Origin: Gilliamella apicola
GTDB lineage: Bacteria > Pseudomonadota > Gammaproteobacteria > Enterobacterales > Orbaceae
Direction of reading: 5' to 3'
Assembly: GCF_003202915.1 (NCBI RefSeq)
Contig: NZ_QGLP01000005.1
Span: 660,721 to 724,720 of the forward strand
Length of the DNA stretch: 64,000 nucleotides
Below are positions 40,550-49,116 of the stretch, piece by piece. Under the pieces are notes generated by a model. It saw nothing but the letters and a program-made list of their open reading frames with translations, had not been told where the DNA came from and did not search any database. The translations under genes and the position numbers were made by a program. Numbering within the stretch: position 1 is the stretch's first letter; each line of letters starts with the position of its first letter.

Positions 40550-40578
40550 ATTGTATGTTATTTAAGGATTATTGACAA
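40550..40578 (-). promoter_or_regulatory. Promoter of the putative lipoprotein gene
   Basis: On the - strand TTGTCA (40578-40573, 5 of 6) and TACAAT (40555-40550, 5 of 6) are spaced by 17 bases, 38 bases before the ATG. Confidence 0.65.
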
Positions 40579-40599
40579 TATCCCTCTCGCAAAAGCGGG

Positions 40600-40687
40600 T
40601 TATAATTGAGGTTACACAGCAGTAAATTGATGCCTATAACCGCGCCCCGTTGCACGTTTTTTCTAATCTACCTACACGGCAGTAATC
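40600..40687 (-). CRISPR. Degenerate type I-F-like CRISPR mini-array: two repeats, one spacer
   Basis: Read on the - strand, the first 28-nt unit (40687-40660) contains ACTGCCGTGTAGG and ends TTAGAAA. By hand alignment it matches the well-known type I-F repeat (P. aeruginosa PA14 form) at 23 of 28 positions and the E. coli form at 22. A second unit starts exactly 60 nt further (40627-40600): its 5' half (TTTACTGCTGTGTA) is conserved and its 3' half has decayed, as is typical of a terminal repeat. A 28+32 unit is the standard I-F period. The 32-nt spacer (40659-40628) is about 56% G+C against AT-rich flanks, suggesting foreign origin. No further repeat is found 60 nt to either side, and no cas gene is in the window. 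Confidence 0.72.
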
Positions 40688-40700
40688 TAGAACGCGATAT

Positions 40701-40728
40701 AATATAAACATAGTTTGCAAGAAGTAAA
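40701..40728 (-). promoter_or_regulatory. Possible leader promoter of the CRISPR-like element
   Basis: On the - strand TTTACT (40728-40723, 4 of 6) and TATATT (40706-40701, 5 of 6) are spaced by 16 bases. Transcription would begin a few bases before the better-preserved repeat, where a leader promoter belongs. Confidence 0.4.
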
Positions 40729-40832
40729 AGTGGATTTTTATTTACAAAAACCTTTTTTTTGACGACTTTATATTTTATTGATTTTTAATCATTTTATTTC
40801 TAGTTAAAAAAAAGGGTTGGCAATAACATGAT

Positions 40833-40857
40833 GTTGACTGGAAAAAACTTCCTCAAC
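40833..40857. promoter_or_regulatory. Imperfect palindrome upstream of zntA
   Basis: GTTGA-N2-GGAA and TTCC-TCAAC form an imperfect dyad about 90 bases before the zntA ATG. MerR-type regulators such as ZntR use dyads between -35 and -10, but no matching promoter is evident, so the assignment is weak. Confidence 0.25.
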
Positions 40858-40941
40858 TTTTTTCGAAAATTTGTTTAAAAAAGATTTCTTTTTGTTTTTT
40901 TGAGCGTACAATCAAAATCATCCACAAAAAGAGGTAACGTT

Positions 40942-43260
40942 ATGTTATATAATAACAAATCAGCACAATCTCACCACGATAATCACGATCATTGTCATGG
41001 CGATTGTCATAATATTGCTCATAATCATTCACATGATTCTCATCATTCTGATCATTCTCATGAAGCTAAGCACACAGAATGCTGTGATGGGCATGATCAT
41101 AGCTCATCACAAAAATGTGAGATTGAAGATCCCCCCGAAGACCCTGAGCGGAGTAACCAAGGAATTAAGTTAACTTGGAAAATTCAAGGTATGGATTGCG
41201 CTCATTGCGCAAGCAAAATCGAAAACGGTGTTAAAACACTGCCTAATATTAATCAAACCAAAATCATATTCTCAACCGAAAAATTAATCGTTTTTGTTCC
41301 TAAGCATGATGATGCAGTAATCAAGATGATTGAAGATAAAGTTACAGAACTGGGCTATACGCCGATTTTTGAGTCGAGCCCTGCTCATCACCATGAACAT
41401 TCACATAGTTTTGATAAAAAGGCATTTATTCCATTAGCGGTTTTAGGTGCATTGATTGTTGTTAGTTATCTCATTTTGTTGGTGAATAAAACCGCTGGTG
41501 AATATGCGTTTATTGTAACAGCTGTAGTTGGGATTATCCCAATTTTGAAAGAAGCCATTGTTTTAACCCGTAGTGGTACGCCGTTTGCGATTGAAACACT
41601 AATGAGTATTTCGGCAATTGGTGCACTGTTTATTGGTGCAGCCGAAGAAGCCACCATGGTGATATTTCTGTTTATGATAGGAGAAATGCTGGAAGGCTTT
41701 GCAACCAGTAAGGCGAAAAAAGGCATCTCATCACTAGCGGAATTAATGCCTGATGAGACGGTGATTATTATTGATGGTAAAAGGAAAACAGTTGCTAGTC
41801 ATACCTTAAAACCAGATGATATTATCGAAATTTCATCCGGTGGTCGATTACCTGCTGATGTTATTTTGGTTAGCGAACAAGCCAGCATTGATGAGAGTGC
41901 GCTAACCGGTGAATCCATTCCAGTTAATTATTTAAGTGGCGATAAAATTTTAGCTGGGTCGTTAGTGGTCGATAATACCATTCAACTTAAGGTGATTTCA
42001 GAATCAGGGCAAAATGCTGTCGATCGTATTTTACAGTTAATTGAAGATGCCGAGGATCGTAAAGCGCCAATAGAGCGATTTATCGATAAATTTAGCCGTT
42101 ATTATACGCCAGCGATTACATTATTTGCGTTTTTAGTGGTCGTGATTCCACCTTTGTTGACCGGCGCTGATTGGTATACTTGGATATATCGAGGGTTGAC
42201 GTTGTTGTTAATTGGTTGTCCTTGTGCGTTAGTGATATCAACACCAGCGGTGATTACCTCGGCCTTGTCTAGCGCGGCTAAATATGGGGTATTAATTAAG
42301 GGCGGTGCGGCACTTGAGCATATTGGTTCGATTAAAATGTTAGCGTTTGATAAGACTGGAACGTTAACCGAAGGTAAGCCGCAAGTAACTGATGTCATTA
42401 ATCGACGCTGTTCTAACGAGGAATTGCTAACGATTGTTGCTGCGATTGAAAGCGGTTCACACCATCCTTTAGCTAAAGCATTAGTAGATTATGTTAAGCA
42501 AAAGCCGATCCAGTTCGCCGAAGCGAATAATCGTAAAGCTATTGCTGGTATTGGGATACAAGGTGAATTAAATCAGCAAACCTATTTTGTTGTGTCACCA
42601 AATAAGATCGAGACAGTGTCAACTGCACTTAATGCCGAGGATGCTCATACGATTACTCAGCTTGAAGATAGTGGTAAAACTGTTGTAGTCGTTACCACCA
42701 GTCAACAGTTGCTGGGGATTATTGCTTTGCAAGATGTACTGCGTGGTGATGCTTTGCCGGCTATCACTGAGCTTAAGCAACTTGGTTTGCAAACCTTGAT
42801 GTTAACTGGCGATAATCAACGCGCCGCAAAAGCAATTGCAGGTCAATTAGGTATGGAGTATCGTGCTGAGCTATTGCCGGCAGATAAGTTGGCCAAAATC
42901 GAAGAGATTGGTCGACATACTCCGATTGCGATGATTGGTGATGGCATTAATGATTCCCCGGCAATGAAAGCCGCCACAGTCGGAATTGCCATGGGCAGTG
43001 GGACTGATGTTGCACTCGAAACGGCGGATGCGGCATTGACTAAAAACAGTTTGTTAAGTTTGCCAATGTTGATTCGCTTAACTCGCTTTGCTAATCGAAA
43101 TATTAAGCAAAATATTACCATTGCCTTAGGCATTAAATTGATATTTTTAATAACTAGTTTATTAGGCGTGACAGGGCTTTGGTTAGCGGTGTTAGCTGAT
43201 TCTGGTACCACGGCAATCGTTACCGCTAATGCTTTGCGGTTATTAAGAATTAAAAAATAG
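40942..43260 (+). CDS. zntA: Zn(II)/Cd(II)/Pb(II)-exporting P-type ATPase ZntA
   Basis: A 772-residue P1B ATPase exporting divalent soft metals. The N-terminal about 65 residues are extremely His-rich (HHDNHDHCHGDCH and more), probably a metal buffer. A heavy-metal-associated domain follows with GMDCAHCASKIE. The core has the translocation motif IGCPCALVIS, the phosphorylation site FDKTGTLTEGK, and the hinge GDGINDSPA. The start at 42 bases after a TTG-initiated longer frame is preferred because GAGGT precedes ATG 40942. Confidence 0.95.
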   Translation: MLYNNKSAQSHHDNHDHCHGDCHNIAHNHSHDSHHSDHSHEAKHTECCDGHDHSSSQKCEIEDPPEDPERSNQGIKLTWKIQGMDCAHCASKIENGVKTLPNINQTKIIFSTEKLIVFVPKHDDAVIKMIEDKVTELGYTPIFESSPAHHHEHSHSFDKKAFIPLAVLGALIVVSYLILLVNKTAGEYAFIVTAVVGIIPILKEAIVLTRSGTPFAIETLMSISAIGALFIGAAEEATMVIFLFMIGEMLEGFATSKAKKGISSLAELMPDETVIIIDGKRKTVASHTLKPDDIIEISSGGRLPADVILVSEQASIDESALTGESIPVNYLSGDKILAGSLVVDNTIQLKVISESGQNAVDRILQLIEDAEDRKAPIERFIDKFSRYYTPAITLFAFLVVVIPPLLTGADWYTWIYRGLTLLLIGCPCALVISTPAVITSALSSAAKYGVLIKGGAALEHIGSIKMLAFDKTGTLTEGKPQVTDVINRRCSNEELLTIVAAIESGSHHPLAKALVDYVKQKPIQFAEANNRKAIAGIGIQGELNQQTYFVVSPNKIETVSTALNAEDAHTITQLEDSGKTVVVVTTSQQLLGIIALQDVLRGDALPAITELKQLGLQTLMLTGDNQRAAKAIAGQLGMEYRAELLPADKLAKIEEIGRHTPIAMIGDGINDSPAMKAATVGIAMGSGTDVALETADAALTKNSLLSLPMLIRLTRFANRNIKQNITIALGIKLIFLITSLLGVTGLWLAVLADSGTTAIVTANALRLLRIKK

Positions 43261-43275
43261 GTAATAATTTTATCA

Positions 43276-43308
43276 TGCCCCATTTATGCTTAAATGGGGC
43301 AATTTTGT
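43276..43308. terminator. Terminator between zntA and birA
   Basis: GCCCCATTTA/TAAATGGGGC is a 10-bp perfect stem with a TGCT loop (43277-43300), followed by AATTTTG on + and by an AT-rich tail on -. It serves the two convergent genes. Confidence 0.75.
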
Positions 43309-43327
43309 GACAGCAATTATTGACTAT

Positions 43328-44281
43328 TTATTCATCACTCCTTAATGAAATTTCGCCACCGATAAACGCCTTAGTTTCGCCATTTTGTTCTAAAAGTAAT
43401 GCACCCTGCTCATTGATACCTTTAGCAACACCTCGGATCACATTGTCACCAATTAATAATTTAACTGGACGATTAACAAAATTGTCAAGTCGTTGCCAAT
43501 CATTAAGAAATGGTGATAGACCGTATTGTTCAAAGTCACGAAGTTTAGTTTTGAGGTTTTTAGCTACTTTTGCTACCAGCAAATTGCGATCAACTCTACC
43601 TAAGTTAGCCCACTTTTGGTTGACGATGTTGGGATCAGGGTTGGTCATCATTAAGTTGACCCCCACACCAATGACAACATGCGCGCAATCACCGGTTTTA
43701 CCCGCGAGTTCGACTAATATACCTGCAAGTTTTTGATCATCAAGATACAAATCATTAGGCCATTTAACTTTGATATCTTGACTAGATATTTCCCGTAATG
43801 TATCAGCCATCACAATACCAACCACTAAACTTAATCCCATAGCAGCAGCAATGCCTTGATCAAGTCGCCAATACATCGAAAAGTAAAGATTACTACCAAA
43901 CGGTGCAAACCATTGTCGCCCTCGTCTGCCTCGAGCTTTAGATTGAAACTCGGCTACACAACTGTCACCTGTTTGTAATTTTTCAATATTATTTAATAGA
44001 TATTGATTGGTCGAGTCGATGATCGGCAACACTTCTACATGACTATTCTCACCATAATTTTCGTCGATTTTGACTTTATCGAGCAAGTCAATTGGTGATG
44101 CTAAACAGTAACCTTTACCTTGTACGGATGATAAGGTGATGCCCCAATCTCGTAGTACTTTAATATATTTATTGATGCCAGCACGAGTAATGCCAAATTG
44201 GTTGGCTAGTTCCTCACCTGAGTGGAACTGCCCATCAGCTAATATATTGATTAATTTCAATGGATTATGGTTACTGCGCAT
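43328..44281 (-). CDS. birA: Biotin-protein ligase and biotin repressor BirA
   Basis: A 317-residue bifunctional protein (321 in E. coli). The N-terminal helix-turn-helix (about residues 20-45, with GITRAGINKYIKVLRDWG) represses the biotin operon. The central domain makes biotinyl-AMP, with the loop GRGRRGRQW and the KWPNDLYL motif; the C-terminal SH3-like domain ends IGGEISLRSDE. The frame extends to 44317, but ATG 44281 (MRSNHNPLKLIN) is the family start, with GAGGA overlapping the ycaD stop, so the two genes are coupled. Confidence 0.95.
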   Translation of the reverse strand: MRSNHNPLKLINILADGQFHSGEELANQFGITRAGINKYIKVLRDWGITLSSVQGKGYCLASPIDLLDKVKIDENYGENSHVEVLPIIDSTNQYLLNNIEKLQTGDSCVAEFQSKARGRRGRQWFAPFGSNLYFSMYWRLDQGIAAAMGLSLVVGIVMADTLREISSQDIKVKWPNDLYLDDQKLAGILVELAGKTGDCAHVVIGVGVNLMMTNPDPNIVNQKWANLGRVDRNLLVAKVAKNLKTKLRDFEQYGLSPFLNDWQRLDNFVNRPVKLLIGDNVIRGVAKGINEQGALLLEQNGETKAFIGGEISLRSDE

Positions 44282-44288
44282 TGAATCC

Positions 44289-45401
44289 TCACTTTTTGAG
44301 CAATAATAAAACAACAAAATAGAGTGAAATTATAGCAAAACTAATAAATAAGTAAGTATTGCTTAATGTGTCCATTATAAAAGCTATCACTGCCGGAGCA
44401 ACTAGACTACCGAGTGTATTGGTTAATAACATGGCTTGGTTCATGGATACAATTTCTTGTTTGCGAACACACGAGCAAGCCCACGCCATGGAGATTGGGT
44501 AAATGGTGTAAATGGTCGCACCAAGTAAAATAATGGCTAATACACCGTAAACGTTAAATATCAGCAAGCCACAAGCGATCATCATGAAAACTGATTCAAC
44601 TAGCAATACAATACGGCGACCAAACCTATCTGCACACCAGTTAGCCGGCATTTGGGCAATCACACCAGAGAGTATTAGTAATACCATCCAATTGGCGACT
44701 TGGTTATCGCTGTAGCCCAGATGTGAATAGTAGGCTGGCATTAACGAATACAGTGAACCAATTAACATACCGGCAATCGCACAACCAATCAAGCCAACGC
44801 GAGAAGGTTTATACATTATCATTGGCATAATGTTGAAACTACTTTTTTTCTTCTTTGGTAATTTGTAATGGGTTAACAAAATAAATAAGATGGCTAATCC
44901 CATTAATACTGCAATCACTAAACCAAAATAGAGTACCTCTTGCGGAAAATATTGGAGCAGAGCTTGCCCTAATACAGTGCCTAAATAGTAGGTAGTGAGA
45001 TAGACCGCCAACATTTTGCCGCGGGTACGCACCGTACCGGTAACTAAGATACAACTTTCAATCACCACCCAAGTGACAGCACAAGCGATCCCAATGAAAA
45101 ATCGCCAGATCGCCCAACTGTAAAAATCCATTGAGAAGCTTAAACCAATAGTCGCAATTGCAAAGATAATACAACTGTAGGTGTAAGTGAATCTGGCATT
45201 AAATCGGCTAATAAACCAATTTGCCATGATGGTACCTACTAAGTTACCTGTAAAGTAGCTTGAGCCAACTAAGCCTATCTGCCCTAGCGAAAATTCTTCA
45301 CGCACAAGCCAGAGTGGTACTTGTGTATTGAGTGCCGATAAAGCGATGGTAACAAATAGTAAACTCGTTAATAAAATAGGAAATGAATACGAATGTTTCA
45401 T
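44289..45401 (-). CDS. ycaD: MFS transporter of the YcaD type
   Basis: A 370-residue MFS permease with about twelve hydrophobic spans, similar to E. coli YcaD: NTQVPLWLVREEFSLGQIG, SSYFTGNLVGT, AWRFFIGIACAVTWVVIESC, GSLYSLMPAYY and YPISMAWAC. The YcaD substrate is unknown. It is inserted between murB and birA, which are neighbours in E. coli, and is likely co-transcribed with both (gaps of 36 and 7 bases). Confidence 0.85.
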   Translation of the reverse strand: MKHSYSFPILLTSLLFVTIALSALNTQVPLWLVREEFSLGQIGLVGSSYFTGNLVGTIMANWFISRFNARFTYTYSCIIFAIATIGLSFSMDFYSWAIWRFFIGIACAVTWVVIESCILVTGTVRTRGKMLAVYLTTYYLGTVLGQALLQYFPQEVLYFGLVIAVLMGLAILFILLTHYKLPKKKKSSFNIMPMIMYKPSRVGLIGCAIAGMLIGSLYSLMPAYYSHLGYSDNQVANWMVLLILSGVIAQMPANWCADRFGRRIVLLVESVFMMIACGLLIFNVYGVLAIILLGATIYTIYPISMAWACSCVRKQEIVSMNQAMLLTNTLGSLVAPAVIAFIMDTLSNTYLFISFAIISLYFVVLLLLKK

Positions 45402-45437
45402 AAGTTTGTAAGTAATTTCGTTGTTTTTAGGACGTAT

Positions 45438-46448
45438 TTATAAAAATTTATCCACGTCAATTTCACCTGTCGCTCCCATAAATCGAATTTCAGGCGATAG
45501 GTGCACCGAGAACTTTTGCAATACTGCATTGATGATATAACGCGCTAATGCGACAACATCTTGCGCGGTCGCATTATCTTTATTGACTAATACCAAAGCT
45601 TGTTGTTGGTGCACTGCTGCACCACCAATTTGGTATCCTTTTAGACCACACTGATCAATTAACCAACCGGCAGCTAATTTTATTTGATCTGCTGTTTGTG
45701 GATATATAGGCATTGTTGGGTATTTTTCAAGTAGTTTATCCGCAAGTTTTTTGTCGACTATCGGATTTTTAAAGAAGCTTCCACCATTACCTAGTACATT
45801 AGGATCAGGCAATTTGCTTCGACGAATTTCACACACTTTATCAAAGATCATTTTAGGCGTGACGCTATTTGCATCAAAATTTCTTAATTCACCATAAGTT
45901 AGCACTGGATTCCACTGTTTTGGTAATTTGATACCAACATAAACAACTGCATAATCATTGGCATATTTTTGTTTGAAGATGCTTTCACGATAGCCATATT
46001 GACCATCAGTGACACTAATGATTTTACCGGTTGCAAATTCAAGTAATTCAACATAATCAGCCACTTTTTGAAATTCAACCCCATATGCGCCAATATTTTG
46101 AATTGGTGCAGAACCAACACAACCGGGGATTAAAGCCAAGTTTTCAAGGCCTGGGATGTTCTGATTAATAGTATTGGCAACTAAATCATGCCAATATTCG
46201 CCGGCACCCACTTTTAAATGCCAGTGAGTCGCAGTTTCGGTTATGGTTAGTCCTTTAATTCGATTAACAATGATTGTACCAGCAAAATTTTCAGTAAATA
46301 ATGTATTACTGCCTTGTCCAATAATTATAAAAGGTTGATTATCAAGATTGTTTTTCCAAACTTGCATTAGTTGTTCAACAGTTGTGACAGTTTCGACCCG
46401 GTTGGCACAAACATCTAGAGCAAATGTATTAGGAATTTTTTGGTTCAT
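45438..46448 (-). CDS. murB: UDP-N-acetylenolpyruvoylglucosamine reductase MurB
   Basis: A 336-residue type I MurB (342 in E. coli) that reduces enolpyruvyl-UDP-GlcNAc to UDP-MurNAc with NADPH and FAD. The FAD-binding segment is IIGQGSNTLF, followed by IPGCVGSAPIQNIGAYG; the catalytic Ser lies in LGNGGSFFKNP and the catalytic Glu in LSPEIRFMG. It heads the murB-ycaD-birA operon. Confidence 0.96.
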   Translation of the reverse strand: MNQKIPNTFALDVCANRVETVTTVEQLMQVWKNNLDNQPFIIIGQGSNTLFTENFAGTIIVNRIKGLTITETATHWHLKVGAGEYWHDLVANTINQNIPGLENLALIPGCVGSAPIQNIGAYGVEFQKVADYVELLEFATGKIISVTDGQYGYRESIFKQKYANDYAVVYVGIKLPKQWNPVLTYGELRNFDANSVTPKMIFDKVCEIRRSKLPDPNVLGNGGSFFKNPIVDKKLADKLLEKYPTMPIYPQTADQIKLAAGWLIDQCGLKGYQIGGAAVHQQQALVLVNKDNATAQDVVALARYIINAVLQKFSVHLSPEIRFMGATGEIDVDKFL

Positions 46449-46928
46449 TAATGACTACCTTTTATAAAAAATACTTCTAAATTCGATTAAACCAATTTTA
46501 TTTGATGCTTTTTATGCACTTTTAGTAATTAAAATTAGTAAATCAATGCGTTATCAATTTTGATAAGATACTTTATTCAATTGTCGTTTATTTATTTGCT
46601 ATTTTAGCACAATGCAAAACGATCTTTTATGGATTAAACTATTTTTTACTTATCTTGACTCATTATTTAGTGATAAAAATGTCAAAAGATTAGCCAAATA
46701 ATCAATGAATATGAGCTAATCCCTTTTTTGTTTTTTTTTATCATGTATTATAGCTACCCAAACGATCTTTTTTATAAATTTAGTTATAATCTATTTTACT
46801 CAGCCTTATGGTAAACGTTATTATTATTTTATAAAATTCGAGAAATAAGTTATCGATCACGGTTTTAAATGAATTTATGCTTCAAGATGGTAGCTCTATT
46901 TTATGGTAGTTGAGATTTAGAGGAAATT
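46449..46928. other. 480-base divergent region between murB and deoB
   Basis: Very AT-rich with no credible gene. It contains a terminator-like hairpin (46688-46740) and a perfect TATAAT on + (46785-46790) that could start the deoB transcript, leaving a leader of about 130 nt. The -35 is poor. No DeoR palindrome was recognised. Confidence 0.5.
46688..46739 (+). terminator. Terminator-like hairpin upstream of deoB
   Basis: GATTAGC (46688-46694) and GCTAATC (46715-46721) enclose 20 bases and are followed by CCTTTTTTG and a second long T-run. No gene on + precedes it inside the gap, so it may end a small untranslated RNA or act as an attenuator. Confidence 0.45.
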
Positions 46929-48158
46929 ATGAAAAGAGTTTTTATTATGATCCTCGATTCCTTCGGGATCGGCGGTGCTGAAGATGCCAAAAAGTATGGC
47001 GATGAAGGTTCGGATACTTTAGGCCATATTGCCGAAGCTTGTGCTTTAGGCAAAGCAGATCATGGTCGACAAGGACCATTAAAATTACCTAATTTAGGAA
47101 AATTAGGTTTGATCGAGGCCGCTTATGAATCTACGGGTGCATATCCAAAAGGTATGACTACCGAAGGTAATGTTATTGGTGCATATGGTTATGCCAGTGA
47201 AATTTCATCTGGTAAAGATACGCCATCAGGTCATTGGGAGATCGCCGGTGTGCCAGTGCTGTTTGATTGGGGTTATTTTACTAATACTACTAACAGCTTT
47301 CCTCAAGAATTATTAGATAAGATTGTTAAACGTGCTAAGTTGCCGGGCTATCTCGGTGATTGCCATTCATCGGGGACTGTGATTCTTGATGAGCTTGGCC
47401 TTGAGCATATGGCTACGGGTAAACCTATTTTTTATACCTCTGCTGATTCAGTTTTTCAAATTGCCTGCCACGAAGAGACTTTTGGTCTAGATAAGCTTTA
47501 TGAAGTTTGTGAAATTGCGCGTGATGAGCTTAATAAAGGCGATTATAATATCGGCCGCGTCATTGCTCGGCCATTTTTAGGTAATAAACCAGGTGAATTT
47601 GTCCGAACTGGCAATCGTCACGATTTAGCTGTCGAACCACCGGCGCCAACAATGATTAAAAAATTGGTTGATGAAAAACAAGGTACGGTTGTATCAATTG
47701 GTAAAATTGCCGATATTTATGCCGAAGTGGGGATTACCAAAAAAGTTAAAGCAACAGGTATTGAAGCGTTATTCAATGCATCAATAGAAGAAATCAAACA
47801 AGCGAAAGATAACACGATTGTTTTTACCAATTTTGTTGATTTTGACTCATCTTATGGTCATCGACGTGATGTTGCTGGTTACGCTGCGGCGTTAGAATAT
47901 TTTGATAGCCGTTTGCCTGAGATGTTAGCGCTTATTGAACCTGGTGATCTTTTAATTATTAGTGCTGATCATGGTTGTGATCCAACTTGGTCTGGTACGG
48001 ATCATACTCGTGAACATATTCCAGTTTTAGTTTACGGTAATAGTGTTCCGGTGGGATCACTTGGTCATCGTAAAACATTTGCTGATATCGGGCAAAGTGT
48101 TGCCGATTATTTTGATTTGTCACCAATGGATTATGGCGAATCATTTATTAGCAAATAA
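46929..48158 (+). CDS. deoB: Phosphopentomutase DeoB
   Basis: A 409-residue Mn-dependent enzyme of the alkaline phosphatase superfamily (407 in E. coli) interconverting (deoxy)ribose-1-P and -5-P. The metal-site start [17 protein letters not shown], the catalytic Thr region [10 protein letters not shown] and the C-terminal metal cluster [19 protein letters not shown] are complete. A GAGG ribosome site precedes the ATG. It leads the nucleoside catabolism island and is followed by deoD after 49 bases. Confidence 0.97.
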   Translation: MKRVFIMILDSFGIGGAEDAKKYGDEGSDTLGHIAEACALGKADHGRQGPLKLPNLGKLGLIEAAYESTGAYPKGMTTEGNVIGAYGYASEISSGKDTPSGHWEIAGVPVLFDWGYFTNTTNSFPQELLDKIVKRAKLPGYLGDCHSSGTVILDELGLEHMATGKPIFYTSADSVFQIACHEETFGLDKLYEVCEIARDELNKGDYNIGRVIARPFLGNKPGEFVRTGNRHDLAVEPPAPTMIKKLVDEKQGTVVSIGKIADIYAEVGITKKVKATGIEALFNASIEEIKQAKDNTIVFTNFVDFDSSYGHRRDVAGYAAALEYFDSRLPEMLALIEPGDLLIISADHGCDPTWSGTDHTREHIPVLVYGNSVPVGSLGHRKTFADIGQSVADYFDLSPMDYGESFISK

Positions 48159-48207
48159 TGGTTTGTTATGTTCAATACGTTTTTTAGTAATTAATCAGGA
48201 GAGTTAA

Positions 48208-48924
48208 ATGCCTACCCCACATATTAACGCCGCCGATGATGCTTTTGCTCAAACGGTTTTGATGCCCGGCGATCCATTACGAGCTAAGTTTATTGCCGAA
48301 ACTTTTTTAGATAATGCTAAAGAAGTAACTAATGTTAGAGGGATGCTTGGTTTTACTGGTCATTATAAAGGTAAACAAGTTTCGGTTATGGGGCATGGTA
48401 TGGGGATTCCATCTTGTTCTATCTATACAACCGAATTGATTAAATTTTATGGTGTAAAAAACATCATTCGTATCGGTTCATGTGGCGCAATTAGCCCTAA
48501 TGTCAATCTGGGTGATGTGGTTATTGGCATGGGCGCATGTACGGATTCAAAAGTAAATCGTTTGCGTTTTAAAAATCATGATTTTGCCGCCATTGCTGAC
48601 TTTGGTCTTGTTTGTAATGCAGTTAATGCTGCGAAACAATTAAATGTGAATGTCAAAGTTGGTAATATTTTTTCAGCTGATCTGTTTTATAGCGTCGAGC
48701 CTGATCTTTTCGATACAATGGAAAAATACAATATATTAGGTGTCGAAATGGAAGCGGCTGGTATTTATGGTGTGGCAGCTGAATATGGTGCCAAAGCGTT
48801 GGCGATTTGTACCGTATCGGATCATATTCGAAAAGGTGAAGCGATGTCTTCCGAGGAACGTCAGCTTGGATTTAAAGAGATGATTACTGTTGCTTTAGAG
48901 TCGGTATTACTGAATTCAAATTAA
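48208..48924 (+). CDS. deoD: Purine nucleoside phosphorylase DeoD
   Basis: A 238-residue hexameric-type phosphorylase (239 in E. coli) splitting purine (deoxy)nucleosides to base and pentose-1-P. Phosphate-binding MPGDPLRAK, the active-site [10 protein letters not shown], the purine site [10 protein letters not shown] and SDHIRKGE are present. Its product feeds DeoB. It ends at a strong terminator. Confidence 0.97.
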   Translation: MPTPHINAADDAFAQTVLMPGDPLRAKFIAETFLDNAKEVTNVRGMLGFTGHYKGKQVSVMGHGMGIPSCSIYTTELIKFYGVKNIIRIGSCGAISPNVNLGDVVIGMGACTDSKVNRLRFKNHDFAAIADFGLVCNAVNAAKQLNVNVKVGNIFSADLFYSVEPDLFDTMEKYNILGVEMEAAGIYGVAAEYGAKALAICTVSDHIRKGEAMSSEERQLGFKEMITVALESVLLNSN

Positions 48925-48927
48925 ATT

Positions 48928-48955
48928 AATGGCAGAATTTCTGCCATTTTTTTTA
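48928..48955 (+). terminator. Terminator after deoD
   Basis: AATGGCAG/CTGCCATT with a 5-nt loop is followed by eight T. Confidence 0.9.
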
Positions 48956-49116
48956 TTTAAAAAATATATAAATTTTACATTGGCTGTTATTAAACAATTT
49001 TAACCGTTAATGTGCTTATCGTTATAACTAGCGTCTTGATAGTCATAACAAATTTTATTTATTCATTAATTTTTATCTTATAGGTTAGAAAAGAGCTCAT
49101 TTAATAAGGAATCAAA

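Larger units (their letters stand above)
40513..40941. other. 429-base region between the lipoprotein gene and zntA
   Basis: It holds two - strand promoters, the CRISPR-like element (40600-40687) between them, and an imperfect palindrome near zntA. GCGGGTTATA (40595-40604) also pairs with TATAACC-G-CGC (40635-40645), giving a 10-bp stem with one bulge that overlaps the trailer repeat and spacer. Confidence 0.6.

Noticed and set aside
40540-40567. Additional CRISPR repeat one unit beyond the trailer repeat (and at 40720-40747 beyond the leader repeat)
   Set aside because: Neither position shows the ACTGC-GTGTA core; the array has only two units.
40900-40941. TTG-initiated 14-residue extension of zntA
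   Set aside because: ATG 40942 has a GAGGT ribosome site at good spacing, while the extension has none.
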